A DNA stretch of 64,000 nt from Elusimicrobiota bacterium (GTDB lineage Bacteria; Elusimicrobiota; Elusimicrobia; UBA1565; JACRDR01): contig JACQBA010000016.1 of NCBI GenBank assembly GCA_016194745.1, forward strand, positions 186,001 to 250,000. Direction: 5' to 3'. The stretch's first letter is position 1. The stretch itself is not shown here. The text below holds more notes on this DNA, generated by a model. The model was not told the DNA's origin. It saw only the letters and a list, made by a program, of their open reading frames with translations, and ran no database searches.

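Overview
The window (high GC, estimated by eye at about two thirds) comes from a diderm bacterium. Lipobox-containing lipoproteins, a CsgG-family protein and a PilT-type ATPase show a Gram-negative envelope with type IV pili. No rRNA or tRNA gene is present to place it. The gene mix (a microcompartment locus, a comM/dprA/topA/xerC/purA neighbourhood and a giant repeat protein) would fit an environmental lineage such as Elusimicrobiota or Omnitrophota, but that is inference.

Layout. (1) 1-816: end of an AI-2E-family permease gene. (2) About 870-9,880: an uninterrupted bacterial microcompartment (BMC) operon behind an extended -10 promoter. It encodes shell proteins (two BMC-H, one tandem-domain BMC-T, three BMC-P), triosephosphate isomerase, PduL phosphotransacylase, a CoA-acylating aldehyde dehydrogenase, an RpiB-like protein, deoxyribose-phosphate aldolase, an inositol-monophosphatase-family phosphatase, a zinc-ribbon protein, two related small membrane proteins and an 84-residue protein with a targeting-peptide-like start. 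The logic is a sugar-phosphate metabolosome: DeoC splits deoxyribose-5-phosphate to acetaldehyde and glyceraldehyde-3-phosphate, the aldehyde goes to acetyl-CoA and acetyl-phosphate, and the triose goes to glycolysis through TIM. (3) 9,883-15,526: a promoter, a PilT-like ATPase, a Pro/Ala-rich protein, a DnaA-like AAA+ protein without a DNA-binding domain, and a GAF-domain histidine kinase. (4) 15,550-18,753: four lipoproteins (LPP20-like, FlgT/LPP20-like, GNA1162/DUF799-like, CsgG). (5) 18,805-26,317: comM, LysM, TPR, HTH, dprA, topA and xerC, mostly overlapping. (6) 26,381-29,119: an unrecognised protein, a four-helix-bundle (IVP/S23) gene between heptanucleotide repeats, and purA.

(7) 29,120-64,000: the most striking region. 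A strong promoter (TTGACA/TATACT) is followed at the predicted transcription start by a cyclic-di-GMP-I (GEMM) riboswitch. Then come a small exported protein, an exported HEAT-repeat protein, and an open reading frame that starts at 31,030 and is still open at the last base: at least 10,990 codons, roughly 1.1 MDa, with a signal peptide. It holds about 57 Ig-like repeats of about 125 residues, then about a dozen repeats of a second family, a mixed region, and a section with four calcium-loop-like motifs. The working model is a c-di-GMP-controlled giant surface or secreted adhesin-like protein.
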